A DNA stretch of 64,000 bases from Mesorhizobium loti CJ3sym (GTDB lineage Bacteria > Pseudomonadota > Alphaproteobacteria > Rhizobiales > Rhizobiaceae): assembly GCF_000472785.1 (NCBI RefSeq), contig NZ_AXAL01000003.1, positions 283,365 through 347,364 of the forward strand, in the 5' to 3' direction. The translations under genes were made by a program, and so were the position numbers. How positions within the stretch are numbered: the first letter of the stretch is position 1; the number at the start of each line of letters is the position of its first letter. Shown here piece after piece: positions 19,705 through 28,554 of the stretch. Under the pieces are notes generated by a model that was given only the letters and a program-made list of their open reading frames with translations, did not search any database and was not told the origin of the DNA.

Positions 19705-21021
19705 ATGACCTATTCTATCGGCAGCAAATCCAGCATTCGCGGCATTTCGCGGCGCCAGTTCATCGCCACCTCGATTGCCGGCGGGGCGGCGCTCACGCTT
19801 GGCGGCCGCAAGGCCTTCGCCCAGGCCGGCGACACGCTCAAGGTCGGCTTCGTCAGTCCGCGCACCGGGCCGTTGGCCGGCTTTGGCCAGACCGACGGCT
19901 ATGTGCTCGACCTCGCCCGCAAGACGCTGGCCGGCGGCCTCGAGATCGGCGGCAAGAAATACAGCGTGGAAATCCTCGACCAGGATACGCAGTCCGATCC
20001 GTCCCGCGCGGGCCAGCTCGCCAAGGACCTGATCAACAACCAGGCCATCGACCTGATGCTCGCCGTTTCCACACCCGAGGTGATCAATCCTGTGGCTGAT
20101 GCCTGCGAGGCCGCCGGCGTGCCGTGCCTGTCGACGGTCATGCCGTGGGAGGCCTGGTATTTCGGCCGTGGCGCCAAGCCGGGCGCGCCCTCGCCGTTCA
20201 AATGGACCTATCATTTCGGCTTCGGCGTCGGCGAGTTCTTCAAGACCTACATCTCGCAGTGGAACCTGATCGAGACCAACAAGAAGGTCGGTGTCATGTA
20301 TCCCAACGACGCCGACGGCAACGCCATCCGCGCCAATCTGGCGCCGTTGCTGGCCAAGCAAGGTTTTACGATTGTCGATCCCGGCGCCTATGAAACCGGC
20401 ACCACCGACTATTCCTCGCAGATCGCTCTGTTCAAGCAGGAAGGTGTCGAGATCTTCAACTCGTTCCCGATCCCGCCTGACTTTGCTGCCTTCTGGCGGC
20501 AGGCGGCACAGCAAGGGCTGATCAAGCAGATCAAGATCTGCCAGGTTGCCAAGACCGGCCTGTTTCCGTCCGATATCGAGGCTCTTGGCGATCTCGGCAA
20601 CAAGATTTCGAGCGCCGCCTACTGGCACAAGGCCTTCCCCTACAAGTCGGCCCTGACCGGTGTTTCGGGCACCGAGCTGGCCGACGGCTACGAAGCCGCC
20701 AGCGGCAAGCAGTGGACGCAGCAGCTGGGTGCCTCGATGTCGCTGCTCGACGCCGGCTTCGAAGCCCTGAAGGCCAGCACAGACGCCAAGGACAAGGCAG
20801 CGGTGGCCAAGGCGCTAAGCACGCTGAAGACCGAGACCATGATCGGCAAGGTTGATTTCACCAGCGGCCCCGTGGCCAATGTCTCACCCGGTCCGATCAT
20901 CGGCACGCAATGGGTCGCTGCCAAGGAAGGCAGCAAATTCCCGCTCGATTATGTCGTGACCGAGAACGCCACCGATCCGAAAGTGCCTGTCGAAGCCAAG
21001 CTTCTGCCTTACAACGGCTGA
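19705..21021 (+). CDS. pcaM: aromatic-acid ABC transporter substrate-binding protein, PcaM-like
   Basis: The 438-residue periplasmic protein has a twin-arginine signal (SRRQFIATS, then a hydrophobic stretch, cleavage near AFAQA) and the mature start DTLKVGFVSPRTGPLAGFGQ of the branched-chain/amide-type binding proteins (Peripla_BP_6). Its promoter has a PcaQ box, and in S. meliloti PcaQ controls the protocatechuate transporter pcaMNVWX, whose first gene is such a binding protein. Protocatechuate or a related aromatic acid is therefore the expected ligand. The symbol rests on context, not on alignment. Confidence 0.82.
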   Translation: MTYSIGSKSSIRGISRRQFIATSIAGGAALTLGGRKAFAQAGDTLKVGFVSPRTGPLAGFGQTDGYVLDLARKTLAGGLEIGGKKYSVEILDQDTQSDPSRAGQLAKDLINNQAIDLMLAVSTPEVINPVADACEAAGVPCLSTVMPWEAWYFGRGAKPGAPSPFKWTYHFGFGVGEFFKTYISQWNLIETNKKVGVMYPNDADGNAIRANLAPLLAKQGFTIVDPGAYETGTTDYSSQIALFKQEGVEIFNSFPIPPDFAAFWRQAAQQGLIKQIKICQVAKTGLFPSDIEALGDLGNKISSAAYWHKAFPYKSALTGVSGTELADGYEAASGKQWTQQLGASMSLLDAGFEALKASTDAKDKAAVAKALSTLKTETMIGKVDFTSGPVANVSPGPIIGTQWVAAKEGSKFPLDYVVTENATDPKVPVEAKLLPYNG

Positions 21022-21045
21022 TGGACCGCTGACGAGGACCGCCTG

Positions 21046-21786
21046 GTGACCCATCCGCAACAACAGGCCGTTCTCACTGCCGCCGGTATCCACAAGCGCT
21101 TCGGTGCGCTTGTGGTGCTGGATGCCGTCGACTTCACCATGGCAGCCGACGAGGCGGTCGGCATTGTCGGCCCGAATGGTGCCGGCAAGACGACGCTGCT
21201 CAGCGTTCTTTCCGGTGCCTTCCCGCCAAGTGCGGGCACGGTCCGCTTCAAGGGCGGTGATGTGACGTCATTGCCGGCGACGCAGCGTTGCCGGCTCGGC
21301 CTGGTGCGCACGCATCAGGTGCCGAAACCATTCAGCGGCATGACCACCTTCGAGAATGTCTTCGTCGCCGCCTCGCATGGCGCAGGGCTCGGCCGCGACG
21401 AGGCCTATGAAGAAGCGCTCGGTTCGCTGAAACTGTGCGGCATGCTGGGTGTCGCCAACCGCCGCGCCGAGACGCTCGGCCTGCTCGATCGCAAGCGGCT
21501 GGAGCTGGCACGCGCACTTGCCGCCAGGCCGACGCTGCTGTTGTTGGACGAGATCGGCGGCGGGCTGACCGATGGCGAGGCGAGCGAACTTGTCGGCACG
21601 ATCAAGGAATTGCGCCAGCGCAAGATCGGCATCGTCTGGATCGAGCATATCGTCCACATCCTCTTGCAGGTGGCCGAGCGGCTGATCTGCATGGATGCGG
21701 GAAAAATCATCGCCGATGGCGAGCCGCAAGCGGTTATGGCCGATCCCGAAGTGGTCCGCGCCTATCTCGGCGGAGGCCCGAAATGA
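21046..21786 (+). CDS. PcaQ-regulated ABC transporter ATP-binding protein (LivG type)
   Basis: The 246-residue ATPase starts at GTG 21046 behind GAGG. Walker A GPNGAGKTT is near residues 42-50, and Walker B LLLLDEIGGGL carries an unusual DEIGG in place of the common DEPAAG. The signature region reads TLGLLDRKRLELARALA: the canonical LSGGQ serine-glycine pattern is replaced, as in some LivG proteins. It is one of two ATPases of the putative protocatechuate importer (one of pcaN/V/W/X; letter not assigned). It overlaps the next gene by ATGA. Confidence 0.9.
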   Translation: MTHPQQQAVLTAAGIHKRFGALVVLDAVDFTMAADEAVGIVGPNGAGKTTLLSVLSGAFPPSAGTVRFKGGDVTSLPATQRCRLGLVRTHQVPKPFSGMTTFENVFVAASHGAGLGRDEAYEEALGSLKLCGMLGVANRRAETLGLLDRKRLELARALAARPTLLLLDEIGGGLTDGEASELVGTIKELRQRKIGIVWIEHIVHILLQVAERLICMDAGKIIADGEPQAVMADPEVVRAYLGGGPK

Positions 21787-22511
21787 GCCTGCTGTCGGTC
21801 GAGAACCTGGTTGTCCGGCACGGCCTGCTGCAGGCCGTGCGCGGCGTGAGCTTCTGCATCGAACGCGGCGAGACGCTGGCGCTGGTCGGCGCCAATGGCG
21901 CCGGCAAGACGACGCTGCTGCGGGCGATCGCCGGCGCGCACCAGCCGGCGGCCGGGCGCGTGCTGCTGGACGGCGCCGATCTCACCGATGTGCCATCGTA
22001 CCGACGCGTCGGCATGGGCATCGCGCTGGTGCCGGAGGGCCGAAAACTCTTCGTGCAGATGACGGTCGAAGAAAACCTTCTGCTCGGCAAGACCGCCGGC
22101 CGGCCGGGAGACTGGAGCGTCGACAAGGTGCTTGAGATGTTCCCCAATCTGAAGCCGCGCCGCCATGCCAAGACGGGTCATCTCTCAGGCGGCGAACAGC
22201 AGGCGACCGCGATCGGCCGCGCGCTGATGAGCAATCCCGAAGTGCTTTTGCTCGACGAGGTTTCGCTTGGTCTGTCGCCGCTGATCGTCGACCGAGTCTA
22301 CGCGGCCCTTCAGGGACTGATCGCTTCCGGCACGACGATCATCCTCGTCGAACAGGACCTCAACCGGGCGCTCTCGGTATCCGACAGGGTCATCTGCATG
22401 CTCGAAGGGCGTGTCGTGCTTGAGGGGCCGAGCAAGCAGGTTTCGCGCGAGGACGTGACAAAAGCCTATTTCGGCCTGCACCGGAAAAGCCCCGGGAGCG
22501 TTCCGGCATGA
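21783..22511 (+). CDS. PcaQ-regulated ABC transporter ATP-binding protein (LivF type)
   Basis: The 242-residue ATPase has Walker A GANGAGKTT near 38-46, signature LSGGEQQATAIGRAL near 135-149, and Walker B VLLLDEVSLGLSP. The sequence LVPEGRKLFVQMTVEENLLLG is the LivF hallmark. It pairs with the LivG-type protein encoded just upstream (start overlaps the preceding stop, ATGA) and ends in an ATGA overlap with the first permease gene. A much longer open frame extends upstream but is the shadow of the previous gene. Confidence 0.92.
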   Translation: MSLLSVENLVVRHGLLQAVRGVSFCIERGETLALVGANGAGKTTLLRAIAGAHQPAAGRVLLDGADLTDVPSYRRVGMGIALVPEGRKLFVQMTVEENLLLGKTAGRPGDWSVDKVLEMFPNLKPRRHAKTGHLSGGEQQATAIGRALMSNPEVLLLDEVSLGLSPLIVDRVYAALQGLIASGTTIILVEQDLNRALSVSDRVICMLEGRVVLEGPSKQVSREDVTKAYFGLHRKSPGSVPA

Positions 22512-23404
22512 GCAACCAGATCATCCAGGGCATTCTTCTCGGTGGCTATTACGCGCTGATTGCCTGCGGCCTGTCCTTCATGTTTTCGGTGATGCGCATC
22601 ATCAACCTCGCTCATGGCAGCCTCGCCGTGTTCGCCGCCTACGCGTTGTGGCTGTTGGCCTCAAGGTTCCATGTCTCGCCATTCCTCGGCCTGCTCATCG
22701 TGCTGCCTTTGATGGCTATAATCGGCTGGGCGCTGCAGCGCTTCCTGCTCGAACGCAGCGCGCGCGGCGGGGCTCTGCTGCCGATCCTGACCACATTCGG
22801 CCTGGCCATCGTCATCGACAACATGCTGTTCGAACAGTTCGGCGCCGATACCCGCTCACTGGCGCCCTATATCGGCAGCCTGTCCTATGATTCCTGGGAA
22901 TGGCCTGGCAGCATCTATGTCGGCAAGCTCGCGGTGATCATGTTCGCCACCGCCGTGGTCCTTTTGGGCGGGCTGCAGCTTTTCCTGACCCGCACAAGGC
23001 TTGGCCGCTCGATCCGCGCTACCTCGGAAGACCCGGATACCGCAGGCCTTGTCGGTGTCGATGCACGCCGCGCCAATGCCATTGCCGCTTCCATCGCCAT
23101 GGTCACGGTCGGCCTTGCCGGCGCCTTCCTCGGCATGCGCGCCACCTTCGATCCCTATGCCGGCGCGCCGCAATTGCTGTTCGCCTTCGAAGCCGCTGTC
23201 ATCGGCGGCGCCGGTTCGCTGTGGGGAACGCTGGTCGGCGGCATCGTGCTGGCGCTTGCCCAGACGCTTGGCGCACAAGTGCATCCGCAAGGTTTTCTGA
23301 TCGGCGGCCATGCCGTGTTCCTCATCGTGCTGTTCGTGCGGCTGTCCACGTCAGGCCTTGGCCTGCGCGGGCTGCTGCGGCTGCCTTCCCGGAGCGCGTC
23401 ATGA
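22508..23404 (+). CDS. PcaQ-regulated ABC transporter permease (LivH type)
   Basis: The 298-residue membrane protein has about eight hydrophobic segments beginning with the family opening IIQGILLGGYYALIACGLSF and INLAHGS near residue 38, and the conserved cytoplasmic stretch RATSEDPDTAGLVGVDARRA near 175-195. It forms half of the inner-membrane channel of the putative aromatic-acid importer. It overlaps both neighbours by 4 bases. Confidence 0.92.
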   Translation: MSNQIIQGILLGGYYALIACGLSFMFSVMRIINLAHGSLAVFAAYALWLLASRFHVSPFLGLLIVLPLMAIIGWALQRFLLERSARGGALLPILTTFGLAIVIDNMLFEQFGADTRSLAPYIGSLSYDSWEWPGSIYVGKLAVIMFATAVVLLGGLQLFLTRTRLGRSIRATSEDPDTAGLVGVDARRANAIAASIAMVTVGLAGAFLGMRATFDPYAGAPQLLFAFEAAVIGGAGSLWGTLVGGIVLALAQTLGAQVHPQGFLIGGHAVFLIVLFVRLSTSGLGLRGLLRLPSRSAS

Positions 23405-24465
23405 GTGCCGTTTCGTCCTCACCGGTCATCGAGCGCGGTACGGCGACATCGCGGATTGCGGCAGTGGCTGTCGTCATCATCATCGCGCTGCTCGCGGTAG
23501 CACCTCAGATCCTGTCGGCCGGAGCGGTCGACCGGATGACGGCGCTGTTCATCTATGTGATCCTGGCGGCGATGTGGAATGCGCTGGCCGGCTTCGGCGG
23601 CCTGGTCTCCGTCGGCCAGCAAGTGTTCTTCGGGCTCGGCGCCTATTTCGCCATCCGGCTGGCCGGTGCCGGCTTGAACCCGTTCGCCTCGCTTTTCGTT
23701 TCCGCAAGTATCGTCGGCGCGATCTCCTGGCCGCTGTCATTGTTCATGCTGCGGCTGAGGAACGGCGAGTTCGCCATCGGCATGTGGGTGATCGCGGCGC
23801 TGACGCATCTGCTGGTCAACCTCGACAGGCTGGTGCAAGGCGAGACCGGAACGTCGCTGATCTCGCTCAATGTCTACGATGCCTCGACAAGGCGGGCTGT
23901 TATCTACTGGCTTGCGCTGGCCTCGATGACCGCCCTGCTTGCGATCCTGTTCGCCTTGCTGCGCGGCAGCACAGGTGCTGCCATCCGCGCCATCCGCGAC
24001 AATGAGGATGCCGCCGCTTCGGTCGGCGTGCGCGTCACCGGCACCAAGCGACTGCTGTTCGTGCTTGCCGCTTTCGGCATCGGCATTGCCGGCGCGCTGT
24101 GGCTGGCGACCTCCATCACCTTCCAGCCGAAGACCTACTTCAACGTCCAATGGACCGCCTACATGATCTTCATGGTGCTGGTCGGCGGCATCGGCACGTT
24201 CGAGGGCGCCATTTTGGGCGCCTTGGTGTTCTTCCTCATCGAGACATGGTTCGGCGGCACCGGCGTCTGGTACCTGGTCGGCCTCGGCGCCACGGCCGTG
24301 CTGTTCTCGCTTTTCCTGCCGCGCGGCCTGTGGGGCACGATCGAGGAGCACTCCGGCCTGCGCCTGCTGCCGGTTGGTTACCGCGTCAGGCTCCCGGCGG
24401 ACATCGCCGACGGCGGCACCGCGCCTTCGCCGTTGCAAACCACACAGCATCAGGAGAAGGCATGA
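23401..24465 (+). CDS. PcaQ-regulated ABC transporter permease (LivM type)
   Basis: The 354-residue membrane protein starts at ATG 23401, overlapping the LivH-type stop. Family features are AALWNALAGFGGLVSVGQQVFFGLGAY near 60-85 (here AAMWN) and the cytoplasmic IRDNEDAAASVGVRVTGTKRL loop near 195-215. The hydrophilic C-terminal tail of roughly 35 residues is longer than average. A larger open frame upstream is non-coding shadow. It overlaps the SDR gene that follows by 4 bases, so transporter and enzymes are one operon. Confidence 0.92.
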   Translation: MSAVSSSPVIERGTATSRIAAVAVVIIIALLAVAPQILSAGAVDRMTALFIYVILAAMWNALAGFGGLVSVGQQVFFGLGAYFAIRLAGAGLNPFASLFVSASIVGAISWPLSLFMLRLRNGEFAIGMWVIAALTHLLVNLDRLVQGETGTSLISLNVYDASTRRAVIYWLALASMTALLAILFALLRGSTGAAIRAIRDNEDAAASVGVRVTGTKRLLFVLAAFGIGIAGALWLATSITFQPKTYFNVQWTAYMIFMVLVGGIGTFEGAILGALVFFLIETWFGGTGVWYLVGLGATAVLFSLFLPRGLWGTIEEHSGLRLLPVGYRVRLPADIADGGTAPSPLQTTQHQEKA

Positions 24466-25253
24466 CCATGCTTTTCGGCAAGACCATCCTTATCACCGGT
24501 GTCGCCTCCGGCATTGGCGCCCGTACCGCCGAGCTCGCCGGCCAGCTTGGCGCCGATGTGATCGGCGTCGATGTGCGCGAGCCGGCGGCAGCGGTTGGCA
24601 GCTTCGTCAAAGCCGACATCTCGTCGAAGGCCGGCGTCGACGACCTCATCGCGCGCCTGCCGCAGCGCATCGACGCGCTCTGCAATGTCGCCGGCCTGTC
24701 CGGCAACACCGGCGCGGCGGCGACGCTGGCCGTCAATTTCTTTGGTCTCAGGGCGCTCTCAGAAGGCCTCGTGCCTAAGCTTCGCGAAGGCGGTGCCATC
24801 GTCAACGTCGCCTCGATCGCCGGCTATGGCTGGCGCGCCAACCTGAACCGCGCCGCCTCGATGGTCGCCATCGAGGGCTTTCCCGATGTCGCCGACGTGA
24901 TCTGCACGCACGCGATCCGGAACGAGGAAGGCTATCCCGTCTCGAAGGAACTGCTGCTCTTGTGGACCTTCCGCGCGGCGCACCAGGAGCTGTTCAAACG
25001 CCGTGGCATCCGCGTCAACGCGGTCAGCCCCGGCCCGGTCGAGACGCCGATCCTGAAACAGTTCCGCACGGTGCTTGGCGACGCCCGCGTCGACAGCGAC
25101 ATTGCCAGGGTCGGTCGCGCCGGCACCTCAGGCGATATCGCGCCGGTGGTGCTGTTCCTGTGCTCGGACGGCGCGCGCTGGATCAACGGTGCCAACGTGC
25201 CGGTTGACGGTGGCCTCGAAGCATCGATCAATGCCGAAATGTTCGGCTTCTAA
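24462..25253 (+). CDS. SDR dehydrogenase, coniferyl-alcohol-dehydrogenase-like
   Basis: The 263-residue short-chain dehydrogenase has the cofactor motif TGVASGIG at 12-19, the NVAG segment near 75, and catalytic Tyr158 and Lys162 (GYPVSKE). The opening LFGKTILITGVASGIGARTAEL and the insertion around residues 120-150 are as I recall them in coniferyl-alcohol dehydrogenases (CalA) and 3-alpha-hydroxysteroid dehydrogenases. With the next gene, a vanillin-type aldehyde dehydrogenase, oxidation of a lignin-derived aryl alcohol to the acid is plausible. Two start codons, 24462 and 24468, share the AGGAGAAGG ribosome site. Confidence 0.8.
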   Translation: MTMLFGKTILITGVASGIGARTAELAGQLGADVIGVDVREPAAAVGSFVKADISSKAGVDDLIARLPQRIDALCNVAGLSGNTGAAATLAVNFFGLRALSEGLVPKLREGGAIVNVASIAGYGWRANLNRAASMVAIEGFPDVADVICTHAIRNEEGYPVSKELLLLWTFRAAHQELFKRRGIRVNAVSPGPVETPILKQFRTVLGDARVDSDIARVGRAGTSGDIAPVVLFLCSDGARWINGANVPVDGGLEASINAEMFGF

Positions 25254-25292
25254 TTCAATGAGCACGCTCCTGACGGAGCGAGGGAGACAGTC

Positions 25293-26738
25293 ATGGATAT
25301 CGGACTTCTGATCGACGGCGACAAAAGGAACGCGTCCGGCTCGGCCTCCTACGAGCGCATGGACCCATTCACCGGCAAACTGGCGACACGCGCTGCCGCG
25401 GCCAGCGTCGCCGACGCCAATGCCGCGGTCGAAGCCGCCGCAGCCGCCTTCACGACCTGGTCTAAGACCGGACCGGGCGAGCGCCGCGCCTTGCTAAGCA
25501 AGGCAGCTGACGTGATGGCCTCGAAGGTCGGCGAATTCACCAGGCTGATGATGGAAGAAACCGGCGCCACCGGCCCCTGGGCCGGCTTCAACGTCATGCT
25601 GGCCGCCAACATGCTGCGTGAGGCAGCGGCGATGACGACGCAGATCTCCGGCGAGATCATTCCTTCCGACAAGCCGGGCACGCTGGCCATGGCGATCCGC
25701 CAGCCAGCCGGTGTCTGCCTCGGCATCGCGCCGTGGAACGCGCCGGTCATCCTCGGCACCCGCGCCATCGCGATGCCGATCGCCTGCGGCAACACGGTGG
25801 TGCTGAAGGCATCCGAAATGTGCCCCGGCACGCACCGGCTGATCGGCCAGGCGCTGGTCGAGGCCGGCCTGCCCAAGGGCGTCATCAATGTCGTTACCAA
25901 CGACCCAAAGGACGCCGCTGCAATCGTCGAAGCGCTGGTCGCGCATCCCTCGGTCAAGCGCGTCAACTTCACCGGCTCGACAAAGGTCGGCAGGATCATC
26001 GCCGAGCTCGCCGGCCGGCACCTGAAGCCGGCCCTGCTCGAACTGGGCGGCAAGGCGCCGCTGCTGGTGCTGGACGATGCCGACATCGACGCGGCGGTCA
26101 ATGCGGCGACCTTCGGCGCCTTCATGCATCAGGGCCAGATCTGCATGTCGACCGAGCGCCTGATCGTCGACGACAAGATTGCCGACGAATTCATTTCCAA
26201 GCTGGCGGCCCGCGCCTCGCAGCTGCCGGCCGGCGATCCGCGCGGCCATGTCGTGCTGGGTTCGCTGATCAGCAGCCAGGCCGCCGACAAGATGGAAGAA
26301 CTCGTTGCCGACGCCGTCGCCAAGGGCGCCAAGCTCGTCGCCGGCGGCAAGCGCACCGGCACCGTGGTCGAGGCGACGCTGCTGGACCATGTCACACCGG
26401 CGATGCGCGTCTATTCGGAAGAATCCTTCGGGCCGGTCAAACCGGTGATCCGCGTGAACGGCGAAGACGAGGCGGTGCGCGTCGCCAACGACACCGAGTA
26501 CGGCCTGTCGTCAGCCGTGTTCAGCCGCGACATCAAGCGTGCCATGGCTGTCGCCGCGCGTATCGAGGCCGGGATCTGCCACATCAACGGCCCGACGGTC
26601 GGCGACGAGGCGCAGATGCCGTTCGGCGGCGTCAAGGGCTCGGGTTATGGCCGCTTCGGCGGCAAGGCGTCGATCGCCGAATTCACCGATTTGCGATGGG
26701 TGACGATCGAGGATCCGGGCCAGCATTATCCGTTCTGA
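25293..26738 (+). CDS. NAD(P)-dependent aldehyde dehydrogenase, vanillin/salicylaldehyde type
   Basis: The 481-residue enzyme has Asn149 (APWNAP), Glu250 (LELGGKAP) and the nucleophile Cys284 (HQGQICMSTERL), the complete ALDH active site. GQICMSTER is characteristic of the vanillin, benzaldehyde and salicylaldehyde dehydrogenase branch. It is the last gene of the PcaQ-controlled operon, 39 bases after the SDR, with a GAGCGAGGGAGA ribosome site. The likely role is oxidation of an aromatic aldehyde to an acid that feeds protocatechuate; the exact aldehyde is not determinable. Confidence 0.85.
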   Translation: MDIGLLIDGDKRNASGSASYERMDPFTGKLATRAAAASVADANAAVEAAAAAFTTWSKTGPGERRALLSKAADVMASKVGEFTRLMMEETGATGPWAGFNVMLAANMLREAAAMTTQISGEIIPSDKPGTLAMAIRQPAGVCLGIAPWNAPVILGTRAIAMPIACGNTVVLKASEMCPGTHRLIGQALVEAGLPKGVINVVTNDPKDAAAIVEALVAHPSVKRVNFTGSTKVGRIIAELAGRHLKPALLELGGKAPLLVLDDADIDAAVNAATFGAFMHQGQICMSTERLIVDDKIADEFISKLAARASQLPAGDPRGHVVLGSLISSQAADKMEELVADAVAKGAKLVAGGKRTGTVVEATLLDHVTPAMRVYSEESFGPVKPVIRVNGEDEAVRVANDTEYGLSSAVFSRDIKRAMAVAARIEAGICHINGPTVGDEAQMPFGGVKGSGYGRFGGKASIAEFTDLRWVTIEDPGQHYPF

Positions 26739-26774
26739 CCCTGCCGTGCTTCGGACGGCTGACAATGAGGGTCA
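26736..26774. terminator. stem-loop between convergent genes
   Basis: Outer arms TGACCCT and AGGGTCA enclose an inner hairpin GCCGT/ACGGC with a 7-base loop. It overlaps the stop codons of the aldehyde dehydrogenase and the convergent aldose epimerase and may end both transcripts. There is no T-run, so this is a weak call. Confidence 0.4.
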
Positions 26775-27701
26775 AACCGCCAGTGACGGCGTGAAGCGAA
26801 CGCTGGCGGACCGCATCTGCCCGGGCGCCAGCACGATGCAGCCGGTGTTGATGTCCTCGTCATCCGCCCGGTTGAAGGCATCGGTGATGTTGCTGACCGG
26901 CTCGGCGCAGAAGAACGGCTCGCCAGGCGGCGTGTAGAGTACAAGGAAATCGAGCGGCGATTCCGCCTCGACGTCCATCTGCCGTCCGTGCTCCGGCCAG
27001 GTGATCCGGGCGCGGCGCGTCCATCCGGTGAAGACCGTGTCGAAATCCACTTCCGACACGTCGAAGCCGATCGATGGATCGGCCCCCGCCGGCGGCAGGA
27101 TGTGCCTGATAGGCAGAACCTCAGTATCGGCCTCCCACATGCCTGACACCGGCGCCTGGACATGTGTCCACGGGGTCGACGGGAAATAGGGATGGAGGCC
27201 GAAGCCAGCCGGCATCGGCGTGTCCGACAGGTTGCACACCGCCAAGGTCACGCAAAGCCTGCCGTCGACCAAGGTGATTTCTTGCTCGGCTCCATAGCTC
27301 CATGGCCAGGAATCGGCGGCGTGGCGGTAGCGCAGGACGATCGTGCTGGCTTCGTGCCTGATGACTGTCCATGGGTGACGCCAGCCATGACCGTGTTCAT
27401 GATGCGGATCCTCTGGCCGGCTGGGCAGTTGGACGGTGCGCCCCGCGAATTCGAACCGGCCGCCCCTTATCCGATTGGAATAGGGTACAAGCGGGAAGCA
27501 GGCCATGGCGCCGGCATCGCGTCGGCTGATCGCCGCCTGATCGGCCGGGCGTAGCCAATCCACGGCGGAGCCATTGTGCCACCAGCGATACGATGCCAGC
27601 GCTCCGCCGGCGGCCGGAGCAATGTCGACCGTCGCGATGCCGTCGCTGATCGAGACCAGCTCCGTGTGCGGCGCGGCAACAGCAGCGGAATTCTTTGTCA
27701 T
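26772..27701 (-). CDS. aldose 1-epimerase (mutarotase) family protein
   Basis: The 309-residue protein has family motifs in order: NRIRGGRFEFAGRTVQL near 78-95, the histidine-rich HHEHGHGWRHPW near 103-114, GFGLHPYFP near 168, and the late Glu in FFCAEPVSNITDAFN near 265. Members interconvert sugar anomers before oxidation or phosphorylation. The ATG at 27701 has AGGGGAG five bases upstream; a GTG two codons earlier is too close to it. It is divergent from the sugar-acid operon and probably supplies the right anomer to that pathway. Confidence 0.85.
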   Translation of the reverse strand: MTKNSAAVAAPHTELVSISDGIATVDIAPAAGGALASYRWWHNGSAVDWLRPADQAAISRRDAGAMACFPLVPYSNRIRGGRFEFAGRTVQLPSRPEDPHHEHGHGWRHPWTVIRHEASTIVLRYRHAADSWPWSYGAEQEITLVDGRLCVTLAVCNLSDTPMPAGFGLHPYFPSTPWTHVQAPVSGMWEADTEVLPIRHILPPAGADPSIGFDVSEVDFDTVFTGWTRRARITWPEHGRQMDVEAESPLDFLVLYTPPGEPFFCAEPVSNITDAFNRADDEDINTGCIVLAPGQMRSASVRFTPSLAV

Positions 27702-27745
27702 CGGCACTCCCCTATCCCTTGACTCCGATCACCATCGCGATAAGA

Positions 27746-27756
27746 CATATCATATG
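27746..27756. promoter_or_regulatory. CATAT-C-ATATG dyad at the GntR start
   Basis: An 11-bp inverted repeat sits across the first possible ATG of the GntR gene and within the divergent promoter region. GntR/FadR-type proteins often bind such short A/T-rich dyads to repress themselves. A related arrangement (CATAT-N3-ATATG) occurs at 51243-51255 before another GntR-linked operon. Confidence 0.35.
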
Positions 27757-28554
27757 AATAGTATGAAGAATAAGAAATTTTTTAGCACGGCGCGCACGTC
27801 AAGGGTCGCCGTCGCGGTTTCGAGCGGCTCTACCGCGTTGCATGCAACGGTCGTCGAACAGATCGGCTTGCGCATCGTGCAGGGCGACTTCCTGCCCGGC
27901 GAGGCCCTGCCCAACGCCGACGATTCCAGCGAGATGCTGGGGGTCAGCCGCACAGTGCTGCGCGAGGCGATCAAGGTGCTGGCGGGCAAGGGATTGGTCG
28001 AATCGCGGCCGAAGACCGGCACACGCGTGCGTCCCCGCGCCGACTGGAATTTCCTCGACCCAGACGTGCTGTCATGGCGCTACGCCGGCGCTGTCAGCGC
28101 CGACGATGTGCGAGCGCTGTTCGAATTGCGCCGCGCCATCGAGCCTATGTCGGCTGCACTTGCCGCCCAGCGCGCCACGCCGGCGCAGATCGCCGAGATC
28201 AACGCAGCACTTGCCGAGATGGAAGCGGTGGTCGATGACGGCGACCGCTTCGCCAAGCCCGATCTTTTGTTTCACCAGACCATTCTACGCATGACAGGCA
28301 ATGAGCTGATCGGCTCGCTGGCCGCGCTCGTCGAAACCGCATTGGTGATGAGCTTTCGCCTCTCCAACGACAATCCGGAAGGGCAGCACCATTCCTTGCC
28401 GCTGCACCGCGAGGTCGCCGAGAAGATCGCCGCCAGCGACGCGGCCGGCGCACAAAAAGCACTGCTGGTGCTCATCGACAATGCCGAGGATGACGTGCGC
28501 CGCAGCGTGGAGAACCGCAACAAACGCCGCCAGGATCGGGAACAGGCATCGTGA
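27754..28554 (+). CDS. GntR-family (FadR/FCD) transcriptional regulator
   Basis: The 266-residue protein has a winged HTH at about 30-100 (VVEQIGLRIVQGDFLPGEALPNADDSSEMLGVSRTVLREAIKVLAGKGLVESRPKTGTRV region) and an FCD ligand domain with metal-binding His residues (FHQTILRMTGN near 173, LPLHREV near 212). It resembles DgoR-like regulators of sugar-acid catabolism. ATGs at 27754 and 27763 are both possible; neither has a clear ribosome site. Its stop overlaps the GTG start of the dehydratase, so it leads the operon it probably controls. Confidence 0.88.
   Translation: MNSMKNKKFFSTARTSRVAVAVSSGSTALHATVVEQIGLRIVQGDFLPGEALPNADDSSEMLGVSRTVLREAIKVLAGKGLVESRPKTGTRVRPRADWNFLDPDVLSWRYAGAVSADDVRALFELRRAIEPMSAALAAQRATPAQIAEINAALAEMEAVVDDGDRFAKPDLLFHQTILRMTGNELIGSLAALVETALVMSFRLSNDNPEGQHHSLPLHREVAEKIAASDAAGAQKALLVLIDNAEDDVRRSVENRNKRRQDREQAS

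Noticed and set aside
22900..24465. 521-codon plus-strand open frame beginning inside the LivH-type permease gene
   Set aside because: Only the part from 23401 encodes the LivM-type permease; the first 167 codons are the arginine/histidine-rich shadow of the LivH gene.
26736..26774. attachment site or CRISPR-like repeat at the compound inverted repeat
   Set aside because: Single occurrence, no tRNA or integrase nearby; a stem-loop between convergent genes explains it.
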